Origin: Saccharothrix sp. HUAS TT1
GTDB lineage: Bacteria; Actinomycetota; Actinomycetes; Mycobacteriales; Pseudonocardiaceae
Length of the DNA: 64,000 nt
Direction of reading: 5' to 3'
NCBI RefSeq assembly: GCF_040744945.1
Contig: NZ_CP160453.1
Location: 124,001 to 188,000 of the forward strand
How positions within the stretch are numbered: the first letter of the stretch is position 1; each line of letters starts with the position of its first letter. The notes under the pieces were generated by a model, which worked only from the letters and a program-made list of their open reading frames with translations, made no database searches and was not told the DNA's origin. Positions 1 to 9,800 of this stretch are shown one piece after another. Both the position numbers and the translations under genes were made by a program.

Positions 1-312
1 CTCGGACAGCTCGGCGGTGAAGACGTGCAGGTCGACCTGGTGGGGTTCGGCGGCCAGCAGGTAACCGCCGCCGGAGCGGACCAGCACGTCGCCCAGCGCG
101 CGGCGCAGCGTCGAGACGTAGGTGTGCAGGGCCGACCGGGAGCCCGCGGGCGGGTCCTCGCCCCACAGCGCGTCGATCAACCGCGGCACGGGCACGACGC
201 GACCGGCCTCGACGGCCAGCACCGCCAGCAACGTCCTCGGCTTCGGCCCGCCGACCTCGACCGCACTCCCGTCCACCCGGGCCCGCACCGGCCCCAGCAC
301 CCTGAACTCCAT
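1..312 (-). CDS. SARP/AfsR-type transcriptional regulator, N-terminal part (cut by window edge)
   Basis: The 104 visible codons start at ATG 310-312 and run off the left edge without a stop. The protein begins MEFRVLGPVRARVDG and continues through a winged-helix DNA-binding domain of the OmpR/SARP type, with the typical stretch LIDALWGEDPPAGSRSALHT and YVSTLRRALGD. This is the layout of AfsR/SARP regulators, which have an N-terminal winged helix and then a bacterial transcriptional activator domain and often regulate secondary metabolism. The regulated genes and any C-terminal NB-ARC/TPR part lie outside the window. The next gene is transcribed in the same direction 64 bp upstream. Confidence 0.85.
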   Translation of the reverse strand, partial: MEFRVLGPVRARVDGSAVEVGGPKPRTLLAVLAVEAGRVVPVPRLIDALWGEDPPAGSRSALHTYVSTLRRALGDVLVRSGGGYLLAAEPHQVDLHVFTAELSE

Positions 313-376
313 CGCCGGCCCCCTGTCCCAGGGTAGCCGGCCGGACCGACGGCCAACCGCCGTCGACGGCGCCCGG

Positions 377-1018
377 TCAGACCAGCAGCGGCAGCATCGA
401 GTGCCGGCGGCGGACCACGGCGCCGAACCGGGCGTCGATGCGCAGCCACGAGTCCGTCGCGGTGATGCGGACGTCGTCACCGCCCAGGAAACCCATGCCG
501 GACAACGCGAACAGGCACCGCATCGGCACCTTCACGTCCAGCCCGGAACCGCTGACCGTGATCACGGTCTGGTCCAGCAGCGACGCGGGCGGCGTGCCGC
601 GCGGGCCCGCGTTCTCCCGCGCCACCTCCACGCCCTTCTCGGCCAGCTCGGACACGACGTCGCCGGGCAACCGGTCCACCGGCAGCCAGCCGGACGACGG
701 CGGCAGCGCCGAGCGCCACATCATGTCCCGCGCCGGACCGGGGTCGACGGTCTCGCTGCGCACCACGGCCAGGCCGGTGAGCAGGTCGGCGCCGGACACG
801 GTCACGTCCTCCGGCGTGACGCGGCCGGCGACGGTGCGGGTGGCCAGGGTGTCGAACGGGGTCGCCACCCACGCGTCCAGCAGGTCGCTCGACGGGCGGT
901 TGCGCAACCGCACGACCGCTTGGGCGTCCAAGCGGACGGCGCGCGCGACGAACGCGCCGAGGTCGTCCCGCTCGGCGGGGTCGGCCAGGACCAGCTCAGG
1001 CACCATTACCTCCGGCAC
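377..1018 (-). CDS. Conserved hypothetical protein, 213 aa
   Basis: I do not recognise a named domain. The 213-residue protein (MPEVMVPELVLADPAERDD...) is soluble, acidic and has no signal peptide or membrane segment. Its start overlaps the end of the upstream thioesterase gene by 23 bp, so the two are probably co-transcribed and translationally coupled. Codon use is typical of the surrounding chromosome, with strong GC at third positions, which supports a real gene. The tight link to a hotdog thioesterase suggests a shared acyl-CoA-related role, but that is inference only. Confidence 0.75.
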   Translation of the reverse strand: MPEVMVPELVLADPAERDDLGAFVARAVRLDAQAVVRLRNRPSSDLLDAWVATPFDTLATRTVAGRVTPEDVTVSGADLLTGLAVVRSETVDPGPARDMMWRSALPPSSGWLPVDRLPGDVVSELAEKGVEVARENAGPRGTPPASLLDQTVITVSGSGLDVKVPMRCLFALSGMGFLGGDDVRITATDSWLRIDARFGAVVRRRHSMLPLLV

Positions 1019-1475
1019 GCCAGCCCGCGAGAAAGTCGCGCTCGGCTTCGAGGAGGCGGCGCGGGCGGCCCGCCTCCAGGTTGTAGGGCACCACCAGGGT
1101 TTCCGCCTTCGTGACGACCGCGCTGTCCTCCTGGCGCGCGCCGCGGACCGTGTAGTCGAGCGTGAACGACGCCGACTTCAGCTCCCGCACCGAGAGCTCC
1201 ACCCTGATCTCGTCACCGGTGAACACCAGCGGCGCGAGGTAGTCCACCGACAGCCGGGCCACGACCATGCCCTGCGACATCTCCGGCACGCCGTGCCTGG
1301 CCGCTTCGGTGAACAGCAGGTCGATGCGCGCCTCTTCCAGCAACGTCACCGTGTTGGCGTGGTTGACGTGGCCGAACGCGTCCATGTCCGACCAGCGCGG
1401 GCGCACACCCGTGACGAACACACCCAACTTGAACGCGCCTCCCGGTGTCGTTGCGTGGAACCCGACCTTATCCAC
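996..1475 (-). CDS. Acyl-CoA thioesterase, hotdog fold (4HBT family)
   Basis: The 159-residue protein carries the 4HBT signature near residues 24-50: VRPRWSDMDAFGHVNHANT, with the Asp that serves as catalytic residue in 4-hydroxybenzoyl-CoA thioesterase-like enzymes, followed by LLEEARIDLLF. Family members hydrolyse acyl-CoA or acyl carrier protein thioesters in the cytoplasm; the substrate cannot be told from sequence. The start is GTG at 1475 (VDKVGFHATT). The downstream gene of unknown function overlaps its last 23 bp, indicating an operon. The LacI-type gene ends 31 bp upstream on the same strand, so read-through from the maltose locus is possible. Confidence 0.9.
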   Translation of the reverse strand: MDKVGFHATTPGGAFKLGVFVTGVRPRWSDMDAFGHVNHANTVTLLEEARIDLLFTEAARHGVPEMSQGMVVARLSVDYLAPLVFTGDEIRVELSVRELKSASFTLDYTVRGARQEDSAVVTKAETLVVPYNLEAGRPRRLLEAERDFLAGWRAGGNGA

Positions 1476-1506
1476 GTGCTACCACCAGGTTAGAGGCGGT
1501 GGTCCC

Positions 1507-2496
1507 TCAGCGGCGCGCGCCCGTCGAGCCGCGCACCACCAGTTCCGGCTGGAAGACGAACTCGGCGTGCGGGGCCGGGGTCCCGCCGATCTCCTCCAGC
1601 AGGGCGTGGACGGCGGCCTGGCCCATCGCCTCGACCGGTTGGCGGATGGTGGTCAGCGGCGGGTCGGCGAAGACGATCAGCGGCGAGTCGTCGAAGCCGA
1701 CGACCGAGACGTCCCGCGGCACGGTCAGCCCCCGGTGGCGGGCGGCCCGGATCGCGCCGAACGCCATCAGGTCGCTGCCGCAGACGATGGCCGTGCAGCC
1801 GCGGTCGAGCAGGGTGTTGGCGGCGGCTTGGCCGCCCTCGACCGTGAAGAGGGAGTGTTCCACCAAGTGGGAAGCCTCGGGGCGGACGAGGGTGAAGCCC
1901 TCCACCATCCGCAGCGCGGGCACGAACCTCGGCGGCCCGACGGCCATGCCGATCTTCTCGTGGCCGAGTTCCACCAGGTGGGAGACCGCCAGCCGGACCG
2001 CCGCGCGGTTGTCGACCGAGACGAACGGCGCGGAGACCTGGTCGGTGTAGCCGTTGACCATGACGAACGGGACGCCCCGGCCGGCCAGCTTGACGTAGCG
2101 GTCCTTGTCGGCCGTGGTGTCGGCGTGCAGGCCGGAGACGAAGACGATGCCGGTGACGCCCCGGTCCACCAGCATCTCGGTCAGCTGGTCCTCGGTCGAA
2201 CCGCCCGGTGTCTGGGTGCAGAGCACCGGCGTGTAGCCGTCCCTGGTGAGCACCTGCTCGATGACCTGCGCGAACGCCGGGAAGATCGGGTTGTTCAACT
2301 CCGGGGTGATCAGGCCGATCAACCCGGCGCTGCGCTGTCTGAGCCTGGGCGGGCGCTCGTAGCCGAGCACGTCCATCGCGGCGACGACGGCCTGGCGGGT
2401 CGCGGACGAGACGCCCGGCTTGCCGTTGACCACTCGGCTGACCGTCGCCTCGCTCACGCCTGCCTGGGTCGCGATGTCACTGAGCCGCGCTGTCAC
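1507..2496 (-). CDS. LacI-family transcriptional regulator (MalR/AglR-like)
   Basis: The 329-residue protein has an N-terminal LacI helix-turn-helix and hinge (TARLSDIATQAGVSEATVSR at residues 2-21, then VVNGKPGVS) and a periplasmic-binding-protein-like sensor domain ending ...GFDDSPLIVFADPPLTTIRQP. The GTG start at 2496 places the helix-turn-helix at the N-terminus as usual; it lies 12 bp after the stop of the upstream glucosidase gene, so the two form an operon. By position it should sense a maltodextrin-type sugar and repress this operon and the divergent amylase gene. The candidate operator is the direct repeat at 4101-4123. The ligand is inferred, not shown. Confidence 0.9.
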   Translation of the reverse strand: MTARLSDIATQAGVSEATVSRVVNGKPGVSSATRQAVVAAMDVLGYERPPRLRQRSAGLIGLITPELNNPIFPAFAQVIEQVLTRDGYTPVLCTQTPGGSTEDQLTEMLVDRGVTGIVFVSGLHADTTADKDRYVKLAGRGVPFVMVNGYTDQVSAPFVSVDNRAAVRLAVSHLVELGHEKIGMAVGPPRFVPALRMVEGFTLVRPEASHLVEHSLFTVEGGQAAANTLLDRGCTAIVCGSDLMAFGAIRAARHRGLTVPRDVSVVGFDDSPLIVFADPPLTTIRQPVEAMGQAAVHALLEEIGGTPAPHAEFVFQPELVVRGSTGARR

Positions 2497-2507
2497 ACCG
2501 GGTGACT

Positions 2508-4058
2508 CTACGGGCGGGAGAGCCACACGGTCGTGTCCGGCGGCACCAGGACGTCCGCGTCCTCGGTCGCGAAACCACCCGAGGCGAGCACCACCCGGCC
2601 GGCCGACGGCACGCGTGCCACGTCCGGTCCGAAGTTGACCACGCAGGTGAACGCGCCGCGGCGGAACGAGAGGACGTCGCGCGGCGCGTCCAGCCACTCG
2701 ACGTCGGCGCCGGCGCCGAGGTCCGGGTGCTCGCGACGGGTGCGGAGGGCGTTGCGGTACAGCTCCAGGACGGAGTTCGGGTCGCCCTGCTGGGCCTCGA
2801 CGCTGAGGGCGCCCCAGGTCGCCGGCTGGGGCAGCCAGGAGCCGCCGTCGCCGAAGCCGAAGGAGGGGCCGGTCGCGGTCCACGGGATGGGCACGCGGCA
2901 GCCGTCACGGCCCCGGTCGGTGCGGCCCGACCGCTCCCAGACGGGGTCCTGCAGCACGTCCTCGGGCAGGTCCAGGACTTCCGGCAGGCCCAGTTCCTCG
3001 CCCTGGTAGACGTACGCGCTGCCCGGCAGGGCGAGCATCAGCAGGGCGGCGGCGCGGGCCCTGGCCACGCTGCCGTAGCGGGTGACGTGCCGCTGCACGT
3101 CGTGGTTGGAGAGCACCCAGGTCGTCGGCGCGGACACCGGCGCCATGGCGGCCAGCGAGTCGTCGATGACCTGCTTGACCTCGGCGGCGTCCCAGGCGGC
3201 GGTCAGGTAGTGGAAGTTGAACGCCTGGTGCAGCTCGTCGGCGCGCAGGTAGCGCGCGGTGCGCTCGGGGCTCGGGGTCCACGCCTCGGCGACGCCGATC
3301 CGGTTGCCGGGGTAGGAGTCGAGCACCTTGCGCCAGTCGCGGTAGATCTCGTGGACGCCGTCCTGGTCGAAGAACGGCAGGGCCTCGGTGCCCAGCAGCT
3401 TGAGGTGGTTCGGCGTGCCGACGTCGGGCAGGCCGTCGGCCTTGACCATGCCGTGCGCGACGTCGATGCGGAAGCCGTCCACGCCGAGGTCGAGCCAGAA
3501 CCGGAGCACGTCCAGGAACTCGTCGCGGACCTCCGGTTGGTCCCAGTTCAGGTCGGGCTGCTCCGGCGCGAACAGGTGCAGGTACCACTGGCCGTCGGCG
3601 GTCCTGGTCCAGGCCGGGCCGCCGAAGACGGACTCCCAGTCGTTCGGCGGCTGGTCGCCGCGGCCGTCGCGGAAGTGGTAGCGGGCGCGTTCCGGCGAAC
3701 CCGGAGCGGACCCGAGCGCCTGCCGGAACCACTCGTGCCGGTCGCTGGTGTGGTTGGGGACCAGGTCGACGATCACCCGGAGGCCGAGGGCGTGCGCGTC
3801 GGCCACCAGCCCCTTCGCGTCGTCGTTGTCGCCGAACAGCGGGTCGACGGTGCGGTAGTCGGCGACGTCGTAGCCGCCGTCGGCCATCGGGGACCGGTAG
3901 AACGGCGTGATCCACACCGCGTCGACACCGAGGTCCGCCAGGTGGGGCAGCCGGGAGCGGATGCCGGGCAGGTCACCGACGCCGTCGCCGTCCGAGTCGG
4001 CGAAGCTGCGCACGTAGACCTGGTAGATGACGGCCTCGCGCCACCAGTCCTGCGTCAT
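2508..4058 (-). CDS. GH13 alpha-glucosidase, cytoplasmic (AglA/MalZ-like)
   Basis: A 516-residue protein without signal peptide that should hydrolyse short alpha-glucosides or maltodextrins inside the cell. All GH13 motifs are present: VDLVPNHTSD (about residues 97-106), GFRIDVAH with nucleophile Asp199, the general acid Glu258 in IGVAEAW, and VLSNHDVQRH with the stabilising His319-Asp320. The start at 4058 (MTQDWWREAVIYQVYVRSFA) is chosen over an upstream ATG because GGAAGGA precedes it and the family begins with this WW..AVIYQ motif. It is followed closely by the LacI regulator and is divergent from the secreted amylase, so the locus breaks down starch outside and oligomers inside. No sugar ABC transporter is adjacent. 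Confidence 0.93.
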   Translation of the reverse strand: MTQDWWREAVIYQVYVRSFADSDGDGVGDLPGIRSRLPHLADLGVDAVWITPFYRSPMADGGYDVADYRTVDPLFGDNDDAKGLVADAHALGLRVIVDLVPNHTSDRHEWFRQALGSAPGSPERARYHFRDGRGDQPPNDWESVFGGPAWTRTADGQWYLHLFAPEQPDLNWDQPEVRDEFLDVLRFWLDLGVDGFRIDVAHGMVKADGLPDVGTPNHLKLLGTEALPFFDQDGVHEIYRDWRKVLDSYPGNRIGVAEAWTPSPERTARYLRADELHQAFNFHYLTAAWDAAEVKQVIDDSLAAMAPVSAPTTWVLSNHDVQRHVTRYGSVARARAAALLMLALPGSAYVYQGEELGLPEVLDLPEDVLQDPVWERSGRTDRGRDGCRVPIPWTATGPSFGFGDGGSWLPQPATWGALSVEAQQGDPNSVLELYRNALRTRREHPDLGAGADVEWLDAPRDVLSFRRGAFTCVVNFGPDVARVPSAGRVVLASGGFATEDADVLVPPDTTVWLSRP

Positions 4059-4100
4059 GGGGTGTCCTTCCGGATCGGTTCCGCCGGAGGGCAATGAAAT

Positions 4101-4123
4101 ACTTTGCAAGTGTTTTCAGCAAG
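4101..4123. promoter_or_regulatory. Candidate MalR/Reg1-type operator (CTTGC direct repeat)
   Basis: Read on the minus strand, the segment is CTTGCTGAAAACACTTGCAA: two CTTGC-led half-sites in direct repeat 13 bp apart. Streptomyces amylase and maltose genes are controlled by LacI-family MalR/Reg1 proteins that bind CTTGCAG-type repeats. The site sits between the divergent glucosidase (start 4058) and amylase (start 4174), where a shared operator is expected. A -10-like TATGAC follows at 4136-4141 on the plus strand. Confidence 0.5.
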
Positions 4124-4173
4124 TCCGGCAGCTGGTATGACCTAGAGCACATCCCTGCCACCTAGGAGACAAC

Positions 4174-5838
4174 GTGGTTTCCGCTAGTCGACGCGCTCTG
4201 GGCGCGATAGCCATCCTCCTGTTCAGCCTTTTGGCGGTTCCGCAAAGTTTTGCAACGCCGCCGTCCGCGAAGGACGTCACCGCGACCCTGTTCCAGTGGC
4301 CGTTCGCGCGGGTCGCCACCGAGTGCGCCAACGTCCTCGGCCCGAAGGGGTACGGGTTCGTCGAGGTCTCCCCCGCCACCGAGCACATCCAGGGGTCCCA
4401 GTGGTGGACCTCCTACCAGCCCGTCAGCTACCGCATCGCCGGCCGCCTCGGCGACGAGGCCGCGTTCCGGAACATGGTCAACACCTGCCACGCGGCGGGC
4501 GTGAAGGTCATCGCGGACGCGGTGATCAACCACATGAGCGCCGGGTCGGGGGTGGGCACCGGCGGTTCGTCGTACTCGAAGTACAACTACCCCGGCATCT
4601 ACAGCGACCCGGACTTCCACTCGTGCCGGTCGCACATCAGCGACTACCGCAACCGCGACAACGTGCAGAACTGCGAGCTGGTCGGGCTGTCGGACCTGAA
4701 CACCGGCAGCGACTACGTGCGCGGCCGGATCGCGACCTACCTCAACCACCTGATCTCGCTGGGCGTGGACGGGTTCCGGGTCGACGCGGCCAAGCACATG
4801 GCGGCGGCCGACCTCTCCGCGATCAAGTCCCGGCTCAGCAACCCGAACGTGTACTGGGTGCACGAGGTGATCTACGGGGCCGGCGAGGCCGTGCAGCCCG
4901 GCGAGTACACCGGGTCGGGTGACGTCGACGAGTTCCGGTACGCGTACGACGTCAAGCGGATCTTCAACAACGAGAACCTGGCGTACCTGCGCACGTTCGG
5001 CCAGTCGTGGGGCTACCTGCCGAGCGGCCAGGCGCGGGCGTTCGTGGACAACTGGGACACCGAGCGCAACGGGTCGACGCTGACCTACCGCGACGGGTCG
5101 ACCTACACGCTGGCGAACGTGTTCATGCTGGCGTGGCCCTACGGCTCACCGAACGTGTACTCGGGTTACGAGTTCTCCAACCACGACGCGGGTCCGCCGT
5201 CCGGGTCGGAGTGCTACACGTCCGGGTGGAAGTGCCAGCACCGGTGGACGCAGATCGCGTCGATGGTCGGGTTCCGCAACGCGGTCTCCGGGACGTCGGT
5301 CGGCAACTGGTGGGACAACGGCGGCGACGCCATCGCGTTCGGCCGGGGCGCCAAGGGGTTCGTGGCGATCAACCGGGAGTCGTCCTCGCTGACGCGGACG
5401 TTCCAGACCTCGCTGCCCGCCGGGTCGTACTGCGACGTGCAGAGGGACGGGTGCGTGGCGCACACCGTGGGGTCGAACGGCCAGTTCACCGCGACGCTGG
5501 GCGCGGGCGAGGCGCTGGCGCTGCACGTCGGCGCGACCGGCGGCGGCAACCAGCCGGTCGGGTCGGCGTCGTTCTCGGTGAACGCGACGACGTCGTCGGG
5601 GCAGAACGTCTTCGTGGTCGGCGACCACCCGTCGCTGGGCTCGTGGAACCCGGCCCAGGCGGTGGCCCTGTCGTCGGCCTCCTACCCGCTGTGGAAGGGC
5701 TCGGTGTCGCTGCCCTCGGGGACGTCGTTCCAGTACAAGTACATCCGGAAGGAGTCGAACGGGTCGGTGACGTGGGAGAGCGGCGCGAACCGCTCGGCGA
5801 CGGCGCCCGCGGCGCTGTCGGACACCTGGCGCAACTGA
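4174..5838 (+). CDS. Secreted alpha-amylase, GH13 with C-terminal CBM20
   Basis: The 554-residue protein begins with a signal peptide (hydrophobic core [15 protein letters not shown], likely cleavage after SFA). The GH13 catalytic part shows DAVINHMS (115-122), [10 protein letters not shown] with nucleophile Asp204, and acid Glu231 in VHEVIYG. Region IV reads [11 protein letters not shown]: Trp294 stands where alpha-amylases carry an invariant His (FVDNHD), while the following Asp295 is kept. A CBM20 starch-binding module follows from about residue 464 ([24 protein letters not shown]). GTG 4174 is preceded by AGGAG at 4164. Length and layout match Streptomyces-type amylases acting on extracellular starch; whether the His-to-Trp change alters activity is open. 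Confidence 0.92.
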   Translation: MVSASRRALGAIAILLFSLLAVPQSFATPPSAKDVTATLFQWPFARVATECANVLGPKGYGFVEVSPATEHIQGSQWWTSYQPVSYRIAGRLGDEAAFRNMVNTCHAAGVKVIADAVINHMSAGSGVGTGGSSYSKYNYPGIYSDPDFHSCRSHISDYRNRDNVQNCELVGLSDLNTGSDYVRGRIATYLNHLISLGVDGFRVDAAKHMAAADLSAIKSRLSNPNVYWVHEVIYGAGEAVQPGEYTGSGDVDEFRYAYDVKRIFNNENLAYLRTFGQSWGYLPSGQARAFVDNWDTERNGSTLTYRDGSTYTLANVFMLAWPYGSPNVYSGYEFSNHDAGPPSGSECYTSGWKCQHRWTQIASMVGFRNAVSGTSVGNWWDNGGDAIAFGRGAKGFVAINRESSSLTRTFQTSLPAGSYCDVQRDGCVAHTVGSNGQFTATLGAGEALALHVGATGGGNQPVGSASFSVNATTSSGQNVFVVGDHPSLGSWNPAQAVALSSASYPLWKGSVSLPSGTSFQYKYIRKESNGSVTWESGANRSATAPAALSDTWRN

Positions 5839-5843
5839 GCCGC

Positions 5844-5886
5844 GGCTGATCCGCGGCGGCGCCCCCGGGCCCGCCGCGGATCAGCC
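5844..5886. terminator. Bidirectional hairpin terminator
   Basis: GGCTGATCCGCGGCGG (5844-5859) pairs perfectly with CCGCCGCGGATCAGCC (5871-5886) around an 11-nt loop. The 16-bp GC-rich stem lies between the convergent amylase gene and the secreted-protein gene that ends at 5921, so it can stop transcription from both sides. There is no clear U-tract, which is usual in this group. Confidence 0.75.
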
Positions 5887-5920
5887 CCCGCCCTCGATCC
5901 GGGCGACCGCGTTCGACCGC

Positions 5921-6709
5921 TCAGGCCAGGCAGGTGCGCGGCAGGAACGCCCAGCGGACGCCTCCCGCGAGCGCCTGCCCGTGCCACTTCGCCATCGCCC
6001 ACCCGCGGTCCTTCGTGACGTAGCGGACGTCGACCTGCGCGCCGGCGGGCACGGTGCCGAGCGGGTGGACCGGGAGGGCGGGGCCGGAGCCGTAGGCCGC
6101 CGCCGCGCCGATGTTGCCGTAAGCGGGGCACGGCGCGGTCGCGGTGGTCACCTTGAGCCCGCCACCCTTGTTCTCGCTCCACACGCCGTACGGGCTGCAC
6201 AGCGGGTCGACCGCGTTGGCCGTGCAGAACACCTGCTCGCTGTGCCACCACCGCAGGACGTCGATGCTGCCGTCGCCGTTGCTGGACCCCTGCACCGTGG
6301 GGCCGTTCGCGCACCTCGTGGAGAAGAAGCCGTCGCGCTCGATGGCGAACTTGTGCGTGCCGTAGGCGTAGGCGCAGCCGTCGAAGCTCCCGCCCGCGAA
6401 ACCCCACGGCCAGCGGCTGATCTCGGGGTTGCCCGCCGACGAGTCGCCGGTGTCGCGGATGTCCATGTGGTCGAAGGAGCCCTTGACCACGCCGTCGGCG
6501 AACCGGAAGTCGCGGGCGAACAGGTAGCCGACCATCGGCCCGTTCGCCTTGTAGCTCAGCAGCACCCAGCCCGGCCCGTACCCGACGCCCAGCGCGCCGT
6601 CCTCGGCCGCCGTCTGCACCCGGTTCACGCCGATGCTCCACGCGCCCGCCGGGTGCGGCAGGAACAGCACCGCCACGACCGCCAACGCCAACGCCGCCAC
6701 ACGCCTCAT
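5921..6709 (-). CDS. Secreted hypothetical protein, 262 aa
   Basis: The product starts MRRVAALALAVVAVLFLPHP with a clear signal peptide, cleavage likely after AGA near residue 24, giving a mature exported protein of about 238 residues. It is rich in Gly, Trp and Tyr and contains six cysteines in the mature part (as in GCAYAYG, RCANG, VFCTAN), which suggests disulfide bonds. The C-terminal stretch AQVDVRYVTKDRGWAMAKWH resembles SH3-like modules of secreted actinobacterial proteins, which is a weak impression. I do not recognise a family. An upstream ATG at 6763 was rejected because it would put 18 charged residues before the signal peptide. It is convergent with the amylase gene. Confidence 0.75.
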   Translation of the reverse strand: MRRVAALALAVVAVLFLPHPAGAWSIGVNRVQTAAEDGALGVGYGPGWVLLSYKANGPMVGYLFARDFRFADGVVKGSFDHMDIRDTGDSSAGNPEISRWPWGFAGGSFDGCAYAYGTHKFAIERDGFFSTRCANGPTVQGSSNGDGSIDVLRWWHSEQVFCTANAVDPLCSPYGVWSENKGGGLKVTTATAPCPAYGNIGAAAAYGSGPALPVHPLGTVPAGAQVDVRYVTKDRGWAMAKWHGQALAGGVRWAFLPRTCLA

Positions 6710-6782
6710 GCCGTCTGACGGTAGAGGTTCACCACCGAACGCGCCTAGCAGTTGCTTTCCCACCTACGGCTTCCCGCTGCCG

Positions 6783-6816
6783 GTGGGGCGCCCCGGGGAG
6801 TTCCGGGACGCCCCAC
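6783..6816. terminator. Hairpin downstream of the glutamate dehydrogenase gene
   Basis: GTGGGGCG (6783-6790) and CGCCCCAC (6809-6816) form an inverted repeat, with a further CCCGG/CCGGG pairing inside. It lies 5 bp beyond the 3' end of the glutamate dehydrogenase gene transcribed leftward, where a terminator is expected. Confidence 0.6.
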
Positions 6817-6820
6817 GTCG

Positions 6821-9800
6821 TCAGCGGATCAGGCTGCGCACCTGGCGGGCCGCCACCGAGAGGGTCGCCAGGTCCAGCTTGCTGACCCGGTTGATCTCGG
6901 CCAGCGCGGCGCGGGCGCGGCTCAGGCGGGAGGAGTTGGCCTGCTCCCACGCGGCGATCTTCTCCTCCGGGCTCTCACCCGGGTCGGCCGACCGCAGCAC
7001 GTCGACGGTGATCGACCGCAGCGACGAGTAGAAGTCGTCCCGCAGCGCCAACCGCGCCAGCGCGTGCCAGCGGTTCAGGCGCTCCAGGCCCGACACCGAG
7101 CTGAGCATCCGGTCCACGTCCAGGTGCTCGGACAGCGCGAAGTACAGCTCCGCCGTCTCCTCGTGCGTCCGCTCCTGCCCGGCCGCGCCCTCGCCCTCCT
7201 CGCGCTCGGCCAGCTCCGCCACCTCCGTGACGTCCAGCAGCCCGTAGGTGTAGAGCAGCGACGCGATCCGCCGCGCCAACCCCTCCGGCACGCCGTGCGC
7301 CACCAGGCGCTCGACGTGCTCGATCACGGACTCCTTCTCGCGGCCCTGGAGCAGGTCGATCGTGCGCGGCGCGAGGGCGCCGACCACCGGGGCGAACCGG
7401 CTGATGGTCGACCCGACCGCGAGCGGCTGCGGCCGGTTGGTCAGCAGCCACCGCGACGCGCGGTCCAGCAGGCGACGGGTCTCCAGCAGCATGTCGTCCT
7501 GCACGCCGGTCGGCACGACGTTGTCCAGCGCCCGGATCTCCCGCCACAGCGACGGCAGGTCGTAGATCGCGGTCACCACCGTGTACGCGCGCACCGCGTC
7601 CGTCGCCGACGCGCTGATCTCCTCCGCCAGCCGGAACGGGTACGACACGCCGCCGCCGTCCACGACCTCGTTGACCAGCACCGTCGTGATGATCTCGCGG
7701 GACAGCGGGTGGCTGCCGATCACGTCGGCGAACCGCTCCCGCAGCTCGCTCGGGAAGTACTCGGGCAGCCGGCGGGCCAGCACGTCGATCGTCGGCAGGT
7801 CGCTGGCCAGCACCTCCTCCTTCAGCGCGAGCTTCACGTGCGCCAGCAGCGTGGCCAGCTCCGGCGAGGTGAGGCCGTCGCCCGCCTTCTCCAGCGCCTT
7901 GAACTCCGCCGCGCTGGGCAGCGCTTCCAGGGCGCGGTCGAGCACACCGCGCTCCTCCAGGTCGGCGACCAGCCGCGAGTGCACCGACAGCATCGGCGCG
8001 GCGTGCGCCCGGGAGACGCCGAGGACGGCGTTCTGCGAGTAGTTGTCGGCCAGCACCAGCTCGCCGACCTCGTCGGTCATCTGGCCCAGCAGCTCGTTGC
8101 GCTGCTCCTGGTCCAGGTGGCCGTCGCGGACCAGCTCGTCCAGCAGGATCTTGATGTTGACCTCGTGGTCGGAGCAGTCCACGCCCGCCGAGTTGTCCAG
8201 CGCGTCGGTGTTGACCTTGCCGCCCTGCTCCTCGGGGCCGCCGACCCGGGCGAACTCGATCCGGCCGCGCTGGGTCAGCCCCAGGTTGCCGCCCTCGCCG
8301 ACGACCTTGACCCGCAGGTCGGCGCCGTTGACCCGGATCGCGTCGTTGGCCTTGTCGCCGACCTCGGTGTGCGACTCGGCGGACGCCTTGACGTACGTGC
8401 CGATGCCGCCGTTCCACAGCAGGTCGACCGGCGCCAGCAGGATCGCCTTCATCAGCTCCGGCGGCGACAGCTTCACCACGCCCTCGGGCAGGCCGAGCGC
8501 CCGGCGGGCCTGCTCGCTGACCGGGATCGACTTCGCCGTGCGCGGCCACACGCCGCCGCCCTCGCTGATCAGCGAGCGGTCGTAGTCGTCCCACGACGAC
8601 CGGGGCAGCTCGAACAGCCGCTTGCGCTCGGCGAACGTGGTCGAGGCGGTGGGGTCGGGGTCGATGAAGACGTGCCGGTGGTCGAACGCGGCCACCAGCC
8701 GGATGTGCTCGGACAGCAGCATGCCGTTGCCGAACACGTCACCGGACATGTCGCCGACGCCGACGACGGTGAACTCCTCGGACTGGGTGTTCACGCCCAG
8801 CTCGCGGAAGTGCCGCTTCACGCTCTCCCACGCGCCCTTGGCGGTGATGCCCATCGCCTTGTGGTCGTAGCCGACGGACCCGCCGGACGCGAACGCGTCA
8901 CCCAGCCAGAAGCCGTAGGACTTCGACACCTCGTTGGCGATGTCGGAGAACGACGCCGTGCCCTTGTCCGCCGCCACCACCAGGTACGAGTCGTCGCCGT
9001 CGTGCCGCACGACCTGCGGCGCGGGCACGACCGCGCCCGAGTTCAGGTTGTCGGTCAGGTCCAGCAGGCCGGAGATGAACTGCCGGTAGCAGGCGATGCC
9101 CTCGGCCAGCAGCGCCTCGCGGTCCGCGCCGGGGTCGCCGGTCGGGGCGGGCGGGCGCTTGAGCACGAACCCGCCCTTCGCGCCGACCGGCACGATCACG
9201 GCGTTCTTCACCGCCTGCGCCTTCACCAGGCCCAGGATCTCGGTGCGGAAGTCCTCGCGCCGGTCGGACCAGCGCAGACCGCCGCGGGCCACCGGGCCGA
9301 ACCGCAGGTGCACGCCCTCCAGCCGGGGCGAGTACACGAAGATCTCGAACCGCGGCCGGGGCTGCGGCAGGTCCGGGATCGCGCGCGGGTCCAGCTTGAC
9401 CGCCAGGTACGGGCGCGGGTTGCCGTCGGCGTCGCGGACGAAGTAGTTCGTCCGCAGCGTGGCCTGCACCAGCGTTAGCAGGCTGCGCAGGATGCGGTCC
9501 GCGTCCAGGCTGGTGACGTCGTCGATCATCGCGGTGATCTCGTCGGCCAGCTGCTCGGTGCGGTCCGGCCGCTCCCCGTCGGACAGGGCCGGGTCGAACC
9601 GCGTCTCGAACAGCCGCACCAGGGCCGTGGCGACGTCGGTGTGCGCGAGGACGGCGTCCTCGATGTAGTCCTGGCTGTACGGGGTGCCCGCCTGCCGCAG
9701 GTACTTGGCGTAGGCGCGCATCATCGCCGCCTGCTGCCACGTGACGCCCGCCTTGAGCACGAGCGTGTTGAAGCCGTCCACCTCGGCCTCACCGCGCCAC

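Noticed and set aside
4240..4253. GCAAAGTTTTGC near-palindrome as a cre or LacI operator
   Set aside because: It lies inside the signal-peptide coding region of the amylase, is imperfect in the centre, and the CTTGC repeats upstream are a better candidate.
6752..9478. 908-codon plus-strand frame opposite glutamate dehydrogenase
   Set aside because: Composition (His, Gln, Arg-rich) is that of an antisense shadow of a known enzyme gene.
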